DNA of 64,000 nt, from the NCBI RefSeq assembly GCF_018294505.1, contig NC_057796.1, positions 193,640,027 through 193,704,026 on the forward strand. The letters run 5' to 3'. The notes beneath the pieces were generated by a model. It searched no databases. It was given only the letters and a program-made list of their open reading frames with translations, and was not told the DNA's origin. Positions 1 through 12,714 of this stretch are shown here, in pieces (the stretch's first letter is position 1; each line of letters opens with the position of its first letter). Position numbers and translations under genes: made by a program. The stretch comes from Triticum aestivum (lineage: Eukaryota > Streptophyta > Magnoliopsida > Poales > Poaceae).

Positions 1-714
1 AAGGACTATGATTGACCCCCTATACTTGTGGGTCATCATCTGGTCAGAGGAGTACTGCATCCAATAGGGTTAGTGAACCCAGTGGTCGTATGCAGGGCTA
101 ACGGGAAATGGAGGCTTTGTATAGATTTCACAGATCTCAACAAGGCTTGCCCGAAGGACCCATTTCCCTTGCCGCGCATCGACCAGATTTTGGAGTCCAC
201 ATCAGCTGTGATTTGCTCTCCTTTCTGGATGCATACTCTGGATATCTTCAGATCTTCATGTCCAAGGAAGACGAAGAGAGACCTCATTCATCACCCCATG
301 TGGTACGTACTGCTTCGTGCGCATGCCTTTCGGGTTAAAGACTGCCGGGTCCACTTTTGCAAGAGCAGTCCGGATTGGTTTTGAACCACAATTGCATAGA
401 AACATTGAGGCTTATATGGATGATATTGTGGTCAAGACCAAGGACATATCAACCCTCATCCAGGATTTGGAGGAGACATTTGCTAATCCACGCAAGATCA
501 ACTTGAAGCTAAATCCAGAGAAGTGTGTGTTTGGCGTTCCCTCTGGCAAGCTACCTGGGTTCTTCATGTCCCATCGTGGGATCGATGCCAACCCGATAAG
601 ATTAAGGCTATCGAGGAGATTCAGGCACCCAGGAAAGTTAAAGATGTGAGGCGTCTGACAGGGTGCGTTGCCGCACTTAGCAGATTCATCTCCAAGTCTG
701 CCGAGCGTGCCTTG
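1..714 (+). pseudogene. Element J: Ty3/Gypsy reverse transcriptase fragment
   Basis: This is the central part of a Gypsy reverse transcriptase, the enzyme that copies retrotransposon RNA into DNA. Read across shifting frames it shows the block WRLCIDFTDLNKACPKDPFP near 110-170, an FGLKTAG-like block near 325-350, the catalytic AYMDDIVVK block near 412-435, and the KCVFGVPSGKL and RLTGCVAALSRFIS blocks near 520-700. The DLNKACP and YMDD forms resemble the Tat/Athila branch, as in element F. At least two frame changes make it non-coding. It stops abruptly at the LTR start at 715, and its upstream part lies outside the window. Confidence 0.85.
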
Positions 715-1009
715 TGAAAGGATCGAGAAGAGGTGTCTAGGGGGGGCGGGTGATTAGACCCTCAACAAATAAAAGTAGTAGTTTTTAAATTCTTCAAGTT
801 AAGGTGGAGTTTTAGCACAAGTTTAAACATTCACAATACATTTCAAGCAAGCATGGCAAGAGTATATGAGCAGCGGAAAGTAAAGCATGCAAGTTGCAAG
901 AAAGTAAAGGGATGGGATTGGAGTGTGCAAACACAATTGGAGACACAAAGATTTCTGGCATGGTTTCGATAGGTGGTGCTATCGTACATCAATGTTGGTG
1001 GAGACTTCA

Positions 1010-1115
1010 ACCCACGAAGGGTAACGGTTGCACGAGTCCACGAAGGGCTCCACCCACGAAGGGTCCACGAAGAAGAAACCTTGTCAATCCCACCATGGCC
1101 ATCGCCCACGAAGGA
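1010..1115. repeat. CCACGAAGG word cluster in H LTR
   Basis: The word CCACGAAG recurs five times with irregular spacing (near 1012, 1038, 1053, 1064 and 1107). The function is unknown; in an LTR it could be a repeated regulatory word. Confidence 0.6.
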
Positions 1116-1571
1116 CTTGCCTCACTTGGGTAGATCTTCACGAAGTAGGCGATCTCCTTGCCCTTACAAACTCCTTGGTTCAACTCCACAATCTTGACGG
1201 AGGCTCCCAAGTGACACCTAACCAATCTAGGAGACACCACTCTCCAAAAGGTAATAGATGGTGTGTTGATGATGAAATCCTTGCTCTTGTGCTTCAAATG
1301 ATAGTCTCCCCAACACTAAACTCTCTCTCCCAGATTTGGCTATGGTGGAAAGATGATTTGAGTGGAAAGCAACTTGGGGAAGGCTAGAGATCAAGATTCT
1401 TCTGGTTGGATTGGAATGTCTTGGTCTCAACACATGAGTAGGTGGTTCTCTCTGAGAAAATGAATGCTGGAAGTGTAGGTACGTTCTGATGGCTCTCTCA
1501 CAAATGGAGAGGAGGGTGGAGGGGTATATATAGCATCCACACAAAATCTAACCGTTACACACAAAAGAGCC

Positions 1572-1653
1572 AACTCGGTCAGACTGAATATATGAACTCG
1601 CTGAGACCGATTCAGTCCAAATGTGAACTTTAGGTTTTTCGGTGGGACCGACA
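1572..1653. repeat. CTCGGTGGGACCGA minisatellite, left part
   Basis: Three diverged copies of a CTCGGTGGGACCGA-like word lie here. The array continues right of element A at 43770-44075, so A landed inside this minisatellite. Confidence 0.6.
1649..1653. other. Target site duplication of element A, left copy
   Basis: CGACA directly precedes the TGTAACACC start of A and is repeated at 43765-43769 directly after the GTTACA end. Confidence 0.92.
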
Positions 1654-2168
1654 TGTAACACCCCGGATGTAACTTTCCATATTTGTAACTCCAACTCTTG
1701 CCATTTTCAGCTATGTGTTATGATACTCCCTTCGTGGTCGGGTTTTGTCTTTCGTTTTGCATTTTTTTCATGTCATCATGTGCATCTCATTTGCATACGT
1801 GTTCGTCTCATGCATCCGAGCATTTCCCCCGTTGTCCGTTTTGCAATCCGACACTCCCACATGCACTGGCGCACCCCTCTTGTCTCTTTTCGTGAGCGGG
1901 TGTTAAACATTCTCGGAATGGACCGAGGTTTGCCAAGTGGCCTTGGTATACCACCGGTAGACCACCTGTCAAGTTTCGTTCCATTTGGAGGTCGTTTGAT
2001 GCCCAACGGTTAACCGGGTAACCGCAAAATCCTTTTGTGTGTTGCAGCAAAACCCCCCTCCAAACAGCCCAATAACCCATCTAAGCCCCCTCCATGCTCT
2101 TGGTCGTTCGATCACGATCGTGTGAGCGAAAACCGCACTCCATTTGGAGTCTCCTAGCTCCCTCTACC

Positions 2169-2176
2169 TATAAATA
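2169..2176 (+). promoter_or_regulatory. TATA box of A 5' LTR
   Basis: CTATAAATAG lies just before a C-rich leader beginning about 30 bases downstream, the expected layout for the U3/R junction. The same site is present in the 3' LTR at 40060-40067. Confidence 0.75.
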
Positions 2177-4039
2177 GGCGATCCTCCCGGAATTCTCGCG
2201 CAGATCAAACCCTAGCCCCGCTCCCTCCGCGCGCCGGACACGTCTGGTCCGTGCCGGACAAACCGCGCCGCCGCCCGCAGCCAATCGCAGCGTGCCACGT
2301 CAGCACCGCGCCGCTCCCACCGCCGCCGGCCCGCGAGCCCGCGCGGAGCCCTCCGGGCCCGTCTGCCGTCCGCCGCCTGCCCGCGTCCCGCGTCGCCGAA
2401 GCCCGCCGCCTCCGCCGTTCGCCCGTGCCCGCGCGGCTCCCCGCTGCCGCCGCCGTTCCCGGCCGCCGCCGCAGCCCGCCGGCCGTGCGCATCGTCGCCG
2501 CCGCCCGCCGTCTTCGCCGGTCGCCGCCGCTTCTCCGCCGCCACCCCGCGCGCCTCGCGGCCTCGCTATCGGTGCCGCCTTCCCCGACCCCGCCGGCAAG
2601 AGATCCGGCCGCCGTCTTCCTCTCCTCCGCTGCCTCAGTTCGCGCGCCCCCTGAACCCTAGATCTGCAGGTTGCCCGAAATTCCCTCCCAAGTCTTTTTC
2701 TCTGTCACAATATGTTGCTCTGTTCATCATGGCATATCTCATTGCATACTGCTCCGTTTTGCGTGCATGATATATCGAAATGTTCACCACGAGATGCTCT
2801 TCATTCCGTTCCATTGTGCCATGCTCGTTTGGGTCCATATTGATGCCCAAATCTCTGGTGCAAGAGTGCTATATGATGTTTACTGCTGTTACTTATCAGA
2901 ACTTGATGTTTTGTTATTTATGTTGCATTTGATGTGTGCATCTTATGGGCATGAGCTCTACAGGTGTTTTGATCTATGCCATGCCATATTTACATAGGTG
3001 TATGCCATGTATTTGTGTGATCTATGTGGTGTCTAGCACAAGCATGCAAACTAGGCTTCGTGATGTTTCTGTTTCCAGGGACTTCGAATTTTTGCAGTCT
3101 TTTGCTGCTGTTATTTTGTTGCCATGTATCCATGTGTCTACAGTGAGATCCAAGCTTCTTTTGAGTATGTTAAGTAAGGATGTTTTGTAGAAATAGTTGT
3201 TCTATATCCATCCATGCCCCTGTTTGCAATTATGGAGTGCCATAGCATGTCTTAATCTTGCTCTACTTTTGCTATAAAATATTCCTGGCAGATTGTTAAC
3301 ATGATATTCAAATTTGCCAAGGTTGTTGTAGTTGATCCATACATGCTATGAACTTGCTCTTGCCATGGTTAGCTTCATAAACATGCCATCTTGCTGTAGG
3401 TATGCTTGTTTTGACATGCATTGCTTTGTGATGAGTGAATCAAGCTCACAAACATGCCTACATAATTCTGTTAATGCCATGTTCTGTTTTCTGCCAAGTC
3501 TGAAACCTGTTAACGAAACTTGCTATGTTTACATGGGTGCCATCATATCTTATGATCCTTTTTGGCTCATGATCAGTAAGGGACTTCTGTTCTATGCATT
3601 TAGTAGATTCATTCCATGCCTTGTTTTGATATGTTAAGTTCCTGTAGCATGTGTTTTGCTTGCTCTGAACGCTGCTAACTGATGCTGTTTATGCCATGTT
3701 CAGTATTTTCACCAAGTCTGTGAAGCTGATATCTTTTGCACTTTTGCCATGCTTGTTTGAATCTGTTATATTGTGTTCTAGCCGTAGCTCAGTGTTCATC
3801 TTTTGTCAAGAATCTCCTGTAGATTACTGCCATATGCTTTGTTGCTATGTTGGGGTGCTTTGGGATAGGTACTTGATGTATTCTAGTTGCTATCATGCTG
3901 TTAATCGCAGAATCGTGTCATTATTGTTTTGCTCGCCATTTGCAAACCGTGCATCCGTTTCCGGTGATCTTTATATCGATTTCGACCGAAATCATCTCAT
4001 ATTTCCAGTGGCATACTTGGTTTGCCAAGTTACTGCCTT

Positions 4040-4044
4040 GTTCA
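4040..4044. other. Target site duplication of element B, left copy
   Basis: GTTCA, repeated at 18823-18827. The uninterrupted 3' LTR of A reads straight through one copy near 41930, which confirms the insertion. Confidence 0.92.
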
Positions 4045-4931
4045 TGTTGGGGAACGTAGTAATTTCAAAAAATTTCCTACGCACACGCAAGATCATGGTG
4101 ATGCATAGCAACGAGAGGGGAGAGTGTTGTCCACGTACCCTCGTAGACCGACAGCGGAAGCATTATCACAACGCAGTTGATGTAGTCGTACGTCTTCACG
4201 ATCCGACCGATCAAGTACCGAACGCACGGCACCTCCGAAGTTCTACACACGTTCAGCTCGATGACGTCCCTCGAACTCCGATCCAGCCGAGTGTTGAGGG
4301 AGAGTTTCGTTAGCACGACGGTGTGGTGACGATGATGATGTTCCACCGACGCAGGGCTTCGCCTAAGCTCCGCGACGGTATTATCGAGGTGTAATCTGGT
4401 GGAGGGGGGCACCGCACACGGCTAAAATATCGTATATCCAGTGTCTTCTCAGGTGCCCCCTGCCCCCGTATATAAAGGAGCAAGGGGGAGGCCGGCTGCC
4501 CTAGGCGCGCCAAGGAGAGAGGGGGAGTCCTCCTCCTAGTGGGAGTAGGACTCCCCTTTCCTAGTCCTACTAGGAAAAGAGGGGGGGAAGGAAAGAGAGG
4601 GAGAGGGAGAGGGAAAGGGGGCTGCGCCCCCCTCTCCTAGTCCAACTAGGACTCCCCTTGGGAGGGGGCGCGCCACCTCATGGCTGCTGCCCTCTCTCTC
4701 CCCTCAAGGCCCACCAAGGCCCAATACTTCCCCGGGGGGTTCCGGTAACCCTCCGGCACTCAGGTTTAATCCGAAACTTCTCCGGAACACTTCCGGTGTC
4801 CGAATATAGTCGTTCAATATATCAATCTTTACGTCTCGACCATTTCGAGACTCCTCGTCATGTCCGTGATCACATCCGGGACTCCGAACAACCTTCGGTA
4901 CATCAAAACATATAAACTCATAATATAACTG

Positions 4932-7900
4932 TGTAACACCCCGAGAATCATGCTACAGTAACTCTCTGAGATTAAGCTAATCATGTTGCTAAACAGGGCT
5001 TGATCACAATTGCATCAAATTTCTTTTCAAACTCCTAGTTCAAACTTCAATTAAAATCAAAGTGGAAAATAAAAGTTTTCAAAAATTTAAACAAAAATGT
5101 TCGGTGGGTGCCAAATAATACACTGGTAATTATGGTGGAGAAAACACATTTTTATAAAATACCTAAATACTTTTAAATGAAATAGAACAGAAAAGAAAAT
5201 AAACAAATAAAAAGAAAAGGCAAAAGAACACAGAACAGACAAAGAAAAAGAAAAGAAAAGGAGAAGGCCCTCCCCCCCCACTGGACCCCTGGCCAACTGG
5301 GCCGACCCCCGGCCCAGCCCACCTCTCCCCCTCGCCCCCTTCCCTGTTCCCCCGACCGGGGTCGGAACAGGGGCCGGTCCCCGCCGCACCACCTCGCCGG
5401 CGACGGGGAGGATAAGGGCGCCAGCACCCCCCCCGCCGCCTCGGGCCTCTCTCCCACTCACCCCGCTCACCTCTCGGCCCCTGCGCCTCCCTCTTCCCCC
5501 CCAGATCCGCGCCGCTCTCTTCTTCCCCACGCCCGACGCGCTCGCCGCCGTTCCCGTCGTTCACACGGCCACCGTGCCCCAATCGCCACCTCGCCATGTC
5601 ATACGCCGTCGCCGCCCTCGACTACACCACCTCCGCCTCTCCGTTGAAGCTCGGAGCCACTGCAACGGCCTCCCCGAGCTCGTCTTCAACTTCGGACGCC
5701 GGCGACCCCCTTCTTCCCCGGCGCCGACCTGCTGCTCCTAAGCTCTCACCGGCCTCCGTGTGCCGCGCGGTGAGCCTCTGCCCCCTCCTCCCCTGTCCTT
5801 TCTCTCTCGCGCGCCCCCCTAGCTTCTTCCCCGCGCGCGCCCGAACGCCGCGCCGCGGAGCTCGCCGCCGGCGGGTCTCCGGTGACCTTTTGGTCACGGG
5901 CTCAAGCCCGCAGCACTCCCCACCGCACGTAGATGCTCCCCAGCTCCTCCGCTTGCCCGATCTCGCGCCGAACCAACGTTGCCGTTGCTCGCCCGAAGCA
6001 CCTCGCCGCCGGCGAGCTCGAAGCGCTCGCCCCCGCCCGTTCCAGCCCCTCCGGCCACCACCGTTGGACGCGCGGCGCCGAGCCGCGTCGAACGCGCCCC
6101 GCCACGACCCCGCAGACCCCCTGTGCGTGAAACCCGCGCCCCTCCCGAGCCGCGCCGCCGCGTTTGGCTCGTCGGAGTCGCTCCGGCGCCGGCCGCCGAC
6201 GTGGCTGGCCTGGCCCCCCCCCCAGTGCCACTGCCAGTGGGCCCGTGGGCCCCGTTGACTGGGTCCACCCAGTCAACGTGCTGACTGGGCAGGCCCAGCC
6301 ACTGACATGCGGGCCCCGCCGCAAAATAAAAAAGAAAAAGAAAAGGAAAATGTTTTATAAATAAAAATAATTAATTAATCTAATCACTCACTGACAGGTG
6401 GGCCCAGTAGTTAATTAACTAAAAATTAATTAGTTTAATCTTCTGTTAACCCACTGTCTATGACAGGTGGGTCCCCCGTGTCAGTTTTGACCAGTCAACC
6501 GGACTGTTGACCGCTGACGTCACTCATACGTCATGCTGACGTCATATCCCTTTTCTGTTAATTAAATAATTCCAGAAATTCAAATAATCTTTGAAAATTC
6601 ATATCTTTTAAACCGTAACTCGGATGAAAATGTTTTCTATATGAAAGTTGCTCAGAACGACGAGACGAATCCGAATACGCAGTCCGTTCGTCCACCACAC
6701 CTCCCTAACCTATCGAACTAGCAACTTTCCCCCTCCGGTCCGTCTGTCCGAAAACGCGAAACATCGGGAATACCTCCCGGATGTTCCCCCCCTTCGCCGG
6801 TACCACCTACTGTCGCGTTAGGACACACCTAGCACCGTTCATTGTCATGTCACGCATCGTCATGCTTATGTTTGCATTGTATTTACTGTTTCTTCCCCCT
6901 CTTCTCTCCGGTAGACTACGAGACCGACACTGCTGCTGCCCAGTTCGACTACGGAGTTGACGACCCCTCCTACTTGCCAGAGCAACCAGGCAAGCCCCCC
7001 CCCTTGATCACCAGATATCGCCTATTCTTCTCTATACTGCTTGCATTAGAGTAGTGTAGCATGTTACTGTTTTCCGATATCCTATCCTGATGCATAGCCT
7101 ATCCTTGCTACTACTGTTGTTACCTTTACCTGCAATCCTACATGCTTAGTATAGGATGCTAGATTTCCATCAGTGGCCCTACATTCTTGTCCGTCTGCTG
7201 TGCTATACTATCGGGCCGTGATCACCTGGGCGGTGATCACGGGTATATACTTATATACTACATACATGACACATGTGATGACTAAAGTCGGGTCGGCTCG
7301 TAGGAGTACCCGCAAGTGGATCTTTGTGGCGGAGCGACAGGGCAGGTTGAGACCACCCAGGTGAGAGGTGGGCCTGGCCCTGGTCGGCGTTCGCGGTTAC
7401 TTAACACGCTTAACGAGATCTTGGTATTTGATCTGAGTCTGGCCATTTGGTCTATACGCACTAACCATCTACGCGGGAGTAGTTATGGGTATCCCGGCGT
7501 CGTGGTATCAGCCGAAGCCTTCTTGACGTCAGCGACTGAGTGGCGCGCGCCGGATTGGACTGGAACGCCACTAGGCTAGGTCTGCTTCCGGCCGCGTACG
7601 CAACGTGCAGGTGTGCATAGGGCGATGGGCCCAGACCCCTGCGCGCATAGGGTTAGACCGGCGTGCTGACCGCTCTGTTGTGCTTAGGTGGGGCTGCGAC
7701 GCGTTGATCTTACGAGGCCGGGCATGACCCAGAAAAGTGTGTCCGGCCAAATGGGATCGAGCGTGTTGGGTTATGTGGTGCACCCCTGCAGGGAAGTTTA
7801 TCTATTCGAATAGCCGTGTCCCTCGGTAAAAGGACGACCCGGAGTTGTACCTTGACCTTATGACAACTAGAACTGGATACTGAATAAAATACACCCTTCC

Positions 7901-8634
7901 AAGTGCCAGATACAACCCGGTGATCGCTCTCTAACAGGGCGACGAGGAGGGGATCGCCGGGTAGGATTATGCTATGCGATGCTACTTGGAGGACTTCAAT
8001 CTACTCTCTTCTACTTGCTGCAAGATGGAGATGGCCAGAAGCGTAGTCTTCGACAGGACTAGCTATCCCCCTTTTATTCTGGCATTCTGCAGTTCAGTCC
8101 ACTGATATGCCCCTTTACACATATACCCATGCATATGTAGTATAGCTCCTTGCTTGCGAGTACTTTGGATGAGTACTCACGGTTGCTTCTCTCCCTCTTT
8201 TCCCCCTTTCCTTTCTATCTGGTTGTCGCAACCAGATGTTGGAGCCCAGGAGCCAGACGCCACCGTCGACGACGACACCTACGACACTGGAGGTGCCTAC
8301 TACTATGTGCAGGCCGCTGACGACGACCAGGAGTAGTTAGGAGGATCCCAGGCAGGAGGCCTGCGCCTCGTTCGATCTGTATCCCAGTTTGTGCTAGCCT
8401 TCTTAAGGCAAACTTGTTTAACTTATGTCTGTACTCAGATATTGTTGCTTCCGCTGACTCGTCTGTGATCAAGCACTTGTATTCGAGCCCTCGAGGCCCC
8501 TGGCTTGTATTATGATGCTTGTATGACTTATTTATGTTGTAGAGTTGTGTTGTGATATCTTCCCGTGAGTCCCTGACCTTGATCGTACACATTTGCGTGC
8601 ATGATTAGTGTACGGTCAAATCGGGGGCGTCACA
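4932..8634 (+). mobile_element. Element C: solo LTR of a Gypsy-type family
   Basis: A 3703-bp insert starting TGTAACACCCCGAG and ending GGGCGTCACA, flanked by AACTG at 4927-4931 and 8635-8639. It has no gag or pol, no primer site and no second LTR, so it is best read as a solo LTR left by LTR-LTR recombination. The ends resemble those of A, but the sequence between is different. Layout: AT-rich left part, GC-rich block (5270-6310), T- and A-rich stretch with GGTGGGCCC words, then the split open segments at 6915-6989 and 8236-8336. Confidence 0.85.
6915..8336 (+). CDS. Split acidic mini-ORF in LTR C (hypothetical)
   Basis: Two open segments look like exons: 6915-6989 (after CCGGTAG, ending CCAG before GCAAGC) and 8236-8336 (after GCAACCAG, ending in TAG). 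Joined in phase 1 they give about 57 residues rich in D, E and Y, with DDDTYDTGG and AADDDQE near the end. The intron would be 1246 bp of the rare GC-AG type. The same arrangement and phase appear in LTRs A and D. No start codon upstream is assured; the GC-rich frame starting with ATG at 5596 is one candidate first exon, but its phase is unproven. It may be a spliced leader and not a protein gene. Confidence 0.35.
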
Positions 8635-9488
8635 AACTGTCATCATAACTTTAAGCGTGCGGACCCTTTGGGTTCGAGAACTATGTAGACATGACCGAGA
8701 CACCTCTCTGGTCAATACCAATAGCGGGACCTGGATGCCCATATTGGCTCCCACATATTCTACGAAGATCTTTATCGGTCAGACCGCATAACAACATACG
8801 TTGTTCCCTTTGTCATCGATATGTTACTTGCCCGAGATTCGATCGTCGGTATCTCGATACCTAGTTCAATCTCGTTACCGGCAAGTCTCTTTACTCGTTC
8901 CGTAATACATCATCCCGCAACTAACTCATTAGTCACAATGCTTGCAAGGCTTATAGTGATGTGCATTACCGAGTGGGCCCAGAGATACCTCTCCGACAAT
9001 CGGAGTGACAAATCCTAATCTCGAAATACGCCAACCCAACAAGTACCTTTGGAGACACCTGTAGAGCACCTTTATAATCACCCAGTTACGTTGTGACGTT
9101 TGGTAGCACACAAAGTGTTCCTCCGATAAACGGGAGTTGCATAATCTCATAGTCATAGGAACATGTATAAGTCATGAAGAAAGCAATAGCAACATACTAA
9201 ACGATCGGGTGCTAAGCTAACGAAATGGGTCAAGTCAATCACGTCATTCTCCTAATGAGGTGATCCCGTTAATCAAATGACAACTCATGTCTATGGCTAG
9301 GAAACATAACCATCTTTGATTAACGAGCTAGTCAAGTAGAGGCATACTAGTGACACTCTGTTTGTCTATGTATTCACACATGTATTACGTTTCCGGTTAA
9401 TACAATTCTAGCATGAATAATAAACATTTATCATGATATAAGGAAATATATAATACTTTATTATTGCCTCTAGGGCATATTTCCTTCA

Positions 9489-9503
9489 GTCTCCCACTTG
9501 CAC
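9489..9503 (-). other. Element B polypurine tract
   Basis: On the minus strand GTGCAAGTGGGAGAC lies directly before the LTR start TGAAGGAAAT. It primes plus-strand DNA synthesis. Confidence 0.8.
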
Positions 9504-9521
9504 TAGAGTCAATAATCTAGA

Positions 9522-12500
9522 TTACATAGTAATGATTCTTACACCCATGGAGTCTTGGTGCTGATCATGTTTTGCTCGTGGAAGAGGCTTAGTCAACGGG
9601 TCTGCAACATTCAGATCCGTATGTATCTTGCAAACTTCTATGTCTCCCACCTGGACTAAATCCCGGATGGAATTGAAGCGTCTTCTGTTGTGCTTGGTTC
9701 TCTTGTGAAATCTGGATTCCTTTGCTAAGGCAATTGCACCAGTATTATCACAAAAGATTTTCATTGGTCCCGATGTACTAGGTATGACACCTAGATCGGA
9801 TATGAACTCCTTCATCCAGACTCCTTCATTTGCTGCTTCCGAAGCAGCTATGTATTCCGCTTCACACGTAGATCCCGCCACGACACTTTGCTTGGAACTG
9901 CACCAACTGACAGCTCCACCGTTCAATGTAAATACGTATCCGGTTTGCGATTTCGAATCGTCCGGATCAGTGTCAAAGCTTGCATCAACGTAACCCCTTA
10001 CGATGAGCTCTTTGTCACCTCCATAAACGAGAAACATATCCTTAGTCCTTTTCAGGTATTTCAGGATGTTCTTGACCGCTGTCCAGTGATCCACTCCTGG
10101 ATTACTTTGGTACCTCCCTGCTAAACTTATAGCAAAGGACACATCAGGTCTGGTACACAGCATTGCATACATGATAGAGCCTATGGCTGAAGCATAGGGA
10201 ACATCTTTCATCTTCTCTCTATCTTCTGCAGTGGTCGGGCATTGAGTCTTACTCAATCTCACACCTTGTAGTACAGGCAAGAACCCTTTCTTTGCTTGAT
10301 CCATTTTGAACTTCTTCAAAACTTTGTCAAGGTATGTGCTTTGTGAAAGTCCAATTAAGCGTCTTGATCTATCTCAATAGATCTTGATGCCCAATATATA
10401 AGCAGCTTCACCGAGGTCCTTCATTGAAAAACTCTTATTCAAGTATCCCTTTATGCTATCCAGAAATTCTATATCATTTCCAATCAGCAATATGTCATCC
10501 ACATATAATATCAGAAATGCTACAGAGCTCCCACTCACTTTCTTGTAAATACAGGCTTCTCCAAAAGTCTGTACGGAACCAAATGCTTTGATCACAATAT
10601 CAAAGCGTTTATTCCAACTCCGAGAGGCTTGCACCAGTCCATAAATGGATCGCTGGAGCTTGCACACTTTGTTAGCTCCCTTTGGATTGACAAAACCTTC
10701 TGGTTGCATCATATACAACTCTTCTTCCAGAAATCCATTCAGGAACGCAGTTTTGACATCCATTTGCCAAATTTCATAATCATAAAATGCGGCAATTGCT
10801 AACATGATTCGGACAGACTTAAGCATCGCTACGGGTGAGAAGGTCTCATCGTAGTCAATCCCTTGAACTTGTCGAAAACCTTTTGCAACAAGTCGAGCTT
10901 TATAGACAGTAACATTACCATCAGCGTCAGTCTTCTTCTTGAAGATCCATTTGTTTTCAATGGCTTGCCGACCATCGGGCAAGTCAACCAAAGTCCATAC
11001 TTTGTTCTCATACATGGATCCCATCTCGGATTTCATGGCTTCAAGCCATTTTGCGGAATCTTGGCTCACCATCGCTTCTTCATAGTTCGTAGGTTCGCCA
11101 TGGTCTAGTAACATGACCTCCAGAACAGGATTACCGTACCACTCTGGTGCGGTTCTTGATCTAGTTGACCTACGAAGTTCAGTAATAACTTGATCTGAAG
11201 TTTCATGATCATTATCATTAACTTCCTCACTACTTGGTGTAGGTGTCGCAGAAACTGATTTCTGCGATGATCTACTTTCCAATAAGGGAGCAGGTACAGT
11301 TACCTCATCAAGTTCTACTTTCCTCCTACTCACATCTTTCGAGAAAAACTCCTTCTCTAGAAAGGATCCATTCCTAGCAACGAATATCTTGCCTTCAGTT
11401 CTGTGATAGAAGGTATACCCAGCAGTCTCTTTTGGGTATCCTATGAAGACATATTTCTCCGATTTGGGTTCGAGCTTATCAGGTTGAAGTTTCTTCACAT
11501 AAGCATCGCAACCCCAAACTTTAAGATACGACAACTTTGGTTTCTTGCCAAACCAAAGTTCATAAGGCGTCGTCTCAACGGATTTCGATGGTGTCCTATT
11601 TAGAGTGAATGCAGCCGTCTCTAAAGCATAACCCCAAAACGATAGCGGTAAATCAGTAAGAGACATCATAGATCACACCATATCTAATAAAGTACGATTA
11701 CGACGTTCAGACACACCATTACGCTGTGGTGTTCCGGGTGGCGTGAGTTGCGAAACTATTCCGCATTGTTTCAAATGTAGACCAAACTCGTAACTCAAAT
11801 ATTCTCCTCCATGATCATATCGTAGGAATTTAATTTTCTTGTTACGATGATTTTCAAATTCACTCTGAAATTCTTTGAACTTTTCAAATGTTTCAGACTT
11901 ATGTTTCATTAAGTAGATATACCCATATCTGCTCAAATCATCTGTGAAGGTGAGAAAATAACGATATCCGCCACGAGCCTCAATATTCATCGGGCCACAT
12001 ACATCTGTATGTATGATTTCCAACAAATCTGTTGCTCTCTCCATAGTACCGGAGAACGGTGTTTTGGTCATCTTGCCCATAAGGCACGGTTCGCAAGTAC
12101 CAAGTGATTCAAAATCAAGTGATTCCAAAATTCCATCAGTATGGAGTTTCTTCATGCGCTTTACACCGATATGACCCAAACGGCAGTGCCACAAATAAGT
12201 TGCACTGTCATTATTAACTCTGCATCTTTTGGCTTCAACATTATGAATATGTGTATCACTACTATCGAGATTCATTAAAAATAGACCACTCTTCAAGGGT
12301 GCATGACCATAAAAGATATTATTCATATAAATAGAACAACCATTATTGTCTGATTTAAATGAATAACCGTCTCGCATTAAACAAGATCCAGATATAATGT
12401 TCATGCTCAACGCTGTCACCAAATAACAATTATTTAGGTCTAATATTAATCTCGAAGGTAGATGTAGAGGTAGCGTGCCGACGGCGATCACATCGACTTT

Positions 12501-12709
12501 GGAACCATTTCCCACGCGCATCGTCACCTCGTCCTTACCCAATCTTCGCTCAATCCATAGCCCCTGTTTTGAGTTGCAAATATTAGCAACAGAACCAGTA
12601 TCAAATACCCAGGTGCTACTACGAGCATTGGTAAGGTACACATCAATAACTTGTATATCACATATACCTTTGTTAACCTTGCCATCCTTCTTTTCCGCCA
12701 AATACTTGG
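9522..12709 (-). pseudogene. Element B pol: protease, integrase, RT, RNase H
   Basis: Copia polyprotein on the minus strand. From 12701 downward: protease with FDTGS, GAG-pre-integrase with WHCRLGHIG, the integrase core (HTDVCGP, RTLLDM), reverse transcriptase (DVKTAFLNG, LYVDDILLIG) and RNase H (DASFDTD, STCEAEYIA), ending near 9522 with the ADPLTKPL motif. Integrase before RT defines Copia. Two in-frame TGA codons break it, at 11673-11675 between integrase and RT and at 10374-10376 after RT. In both cases the family usually has arginine, which fits CGA to TGA by loss of methylated C. It was originally continuous with gag at 15397-16195; solo LTR D separates them. Confidence 0.93.
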
Positions 12710-12714
12710 GGCAG
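12710..12714. other. Target site duplication of solo LTR D, left copy
   Basis: GGCAG, repeated at 15397-15401. Confidence 0.9.

Larger units (their letters stand above)
715..1653 (-). mobile_element. Element H: LTR, left part
   Basis: Left part of an LTR starting with TGAAAGGATCG at 715 and split by element A at 1653. The rest is at 43770-44423, where it ends in CTTTCA followed by a purine-rich tract on the minus strand, so this is the 3' LTR of a minus-strand element. Joined length is about 1.6 kb. The five bases before it (CCTTG, 710-714) may be a target duplication, but the partner is not in the window. It contains repeated CCACGAAGG words and degenerate copies of CTCGGTGGGACCGA. No coding frame is convincing. 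Confidence 0.65.
4045..9488 (-). repeat. Element B 3' LTR (split by C)
   Basis: Segments 4045-4931 and 8640-9488, about 1736 bp without solo LTR C. It matches the right LTR (17466-18822) except for a block of about 385 bp (around 9006-9390) that the right copy has lost. Confidence 0.9.

Noticed and set aside
1227..2013. Short frames around the H/A boundary
   Set aside because: They cross the insertion junction or lie in LTR sequence.
2205..2661. Long GC-rich frames on both strands in the A LTR (also 40059-40680)
   Set aside because: Open in several frames at once and not conserved in frame between the two LTRs; best read as a GC-rich untranslated leader after the TATA box.
4077..4412. 111-codon minus-strand frame, also at 17498-17833
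   Set aside because: It lies in both LTR copies of B and has no domain; random open frame in an LTR.
5087..6324. Long frames on both strands in LTR C, some with glycine/arginine or proline runs
   Set aside because: Composition-driven and overlapping on opposite strands; only the possibility that 5596 onward is a first exon is kept as a note.
4932..8634. Element C as a degenerate complete retrotransposon
   Set aside because: No internal domain, primer site or second LTR; clean TG...CA ends with one target duplication fit a solo LTR.
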